Assembly (NCBI GenBank): GCA_934202525.1
Contig: CAKPYB010000054.1
Coordinates: 1 to 17,150 of the forward strand
Direction: 5' to 3'
DNA length: 17,150 nucleotides
Source of the DNA: an uncultured Prevotella sp.
GTDB lineage: Bacteria; Bacteroidota; Bacteroidia; Bacteroidales; Bacteroidaceae
Shown here: piece by piece, positions 16,994 through 17,150 of the stretch
Layout of the letters: each line of letters opens with the position of its first letter
How positions within the stretch are numbered: position 1 is the first letter of the stretch
Translations under genes and position numbers: made by a program
The notes under the pieces: generated by a model
What the model saw: the letters and a program-made list of their open reading frames with translations, nothing else
What the model was told of the DNA's origin: nothing
The model's database searches: none

Positions 16994-17002
16994 GTAAAAA
17001 AC

Positions 17003-17150
17003 ATGAAGAAGATTTTGATGACATCAGCCTTGGCAGCATTGGCATTGATGCCTGCTTCGGCACAGAAAGTGAGCAAGAGCTCGGGTGGTTATCCTATCAC
17101 TCCGGTGCCTTTCACATCAGTAAAGGTTTGGAACAATACGTTCTGGGGAC
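17003..17150 (+). CDS. N-terminus of a second GH127-like (DUF1680) beta-L-arabinofuranosidase
   Basis: The first 49 codons read MKKILMTSALAALALMPASA, a signal peptide cut at ASA-Q, and then a short linker and YPITPVPFTSVKVWNNTFWG. The pattern PVPFTxVxVxxxFWG is the usual opening of GH127-type DUF1680 proteins. The gene runs off the right edge of the window, so the active-site Glu/Cys motifs cannot be checked. An A-rich leader with the heptamer repeat precedes it, 98 bp after GH43 and in the same direction, so it probably belongs to the GH97-GH43 operon. Confidence 0.75.
   Translation, partial: MKKILMTSALAALALMPASAQKVSKSSGGYPITPVPFTSVKVWNNTFWG

Overview
The window looks like a Bacteroidota chromosome, most probably Prevotella/Segatella. 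The signs are a SusC/SusD pair, short lipoprotein signals (S-C-D-D, A-S-C-T-D), -7 promoter elements of the TAnnTTTG type, A-rich leaders instead of strong Shine-Dalgarno sites, and many secreted plant-glycan glycosidases.

Layout. Positions 1-533 hold the possible last codons of an upstream gene, an intrinsic terminator, a nested inverted-repeat element built on CATATG cores, and a consensus Bacteroidota promoter. Positions 534-1315 are a two-gene toxin-antitoxin-like operon: a 54-residue protein overlapping by 4 bp a TacT/AtaT-like GNAT acetyltransferase. Two terminators between 1338 and 1469 separate it from a convergent polysaccharide utilization locus (PUL).

The PUL fills the rest. On the minus strand, read right to left, are susC-like (9079-5903), susD-like (5884-4190), a lipoprotein with a zinc-peptidase HELGH motif (4113-2743) and a GH27 alpha-galactosidase-type enzyme (2716-1478). 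A separate minus-strand unit, 12168-9268, encodes a GH146/GH127-type beta-L-arabinofuranosidase. Divergently on the plus strand are a GH97 retaining alpha-galactosidase-type enzyme (12446-14431), a GH43 enzyme with a carbohydrate-binding and a LamG-like module (14460-16904), and the first 49 codons of a second beta-L-arabinofuranosidase-like protein (17003 onward, cut by the window end).

The genes fit together as import by SusC/SusD followed by periplasmic trimming of alpha-galactose (or beta-L-arabinopyranose), alpha-L-arabinofuranose and beta-L-arabinofuranose. No endo-acting glycanase is visible. The only surface-type degradative candidate is the HELGH lipoprotein. That set matches the sugars of plant extensins (Hyp-linked beta-L-Araf chains, Ser-linked alpha-Gal), so I propose a hydroxyproline-rich glycoprotein utilization locus; arabinan or arabinogalactan are the main alternatives.

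The susC and GH146 promoters carry the same multi-part operator (ATCGT direct repeats 21 bp apart plus an inverted ACGATATTTTC arm), placed at exactly the same distance from near-identical -7 elements. This points to one regulator, which is not encoded in the window.
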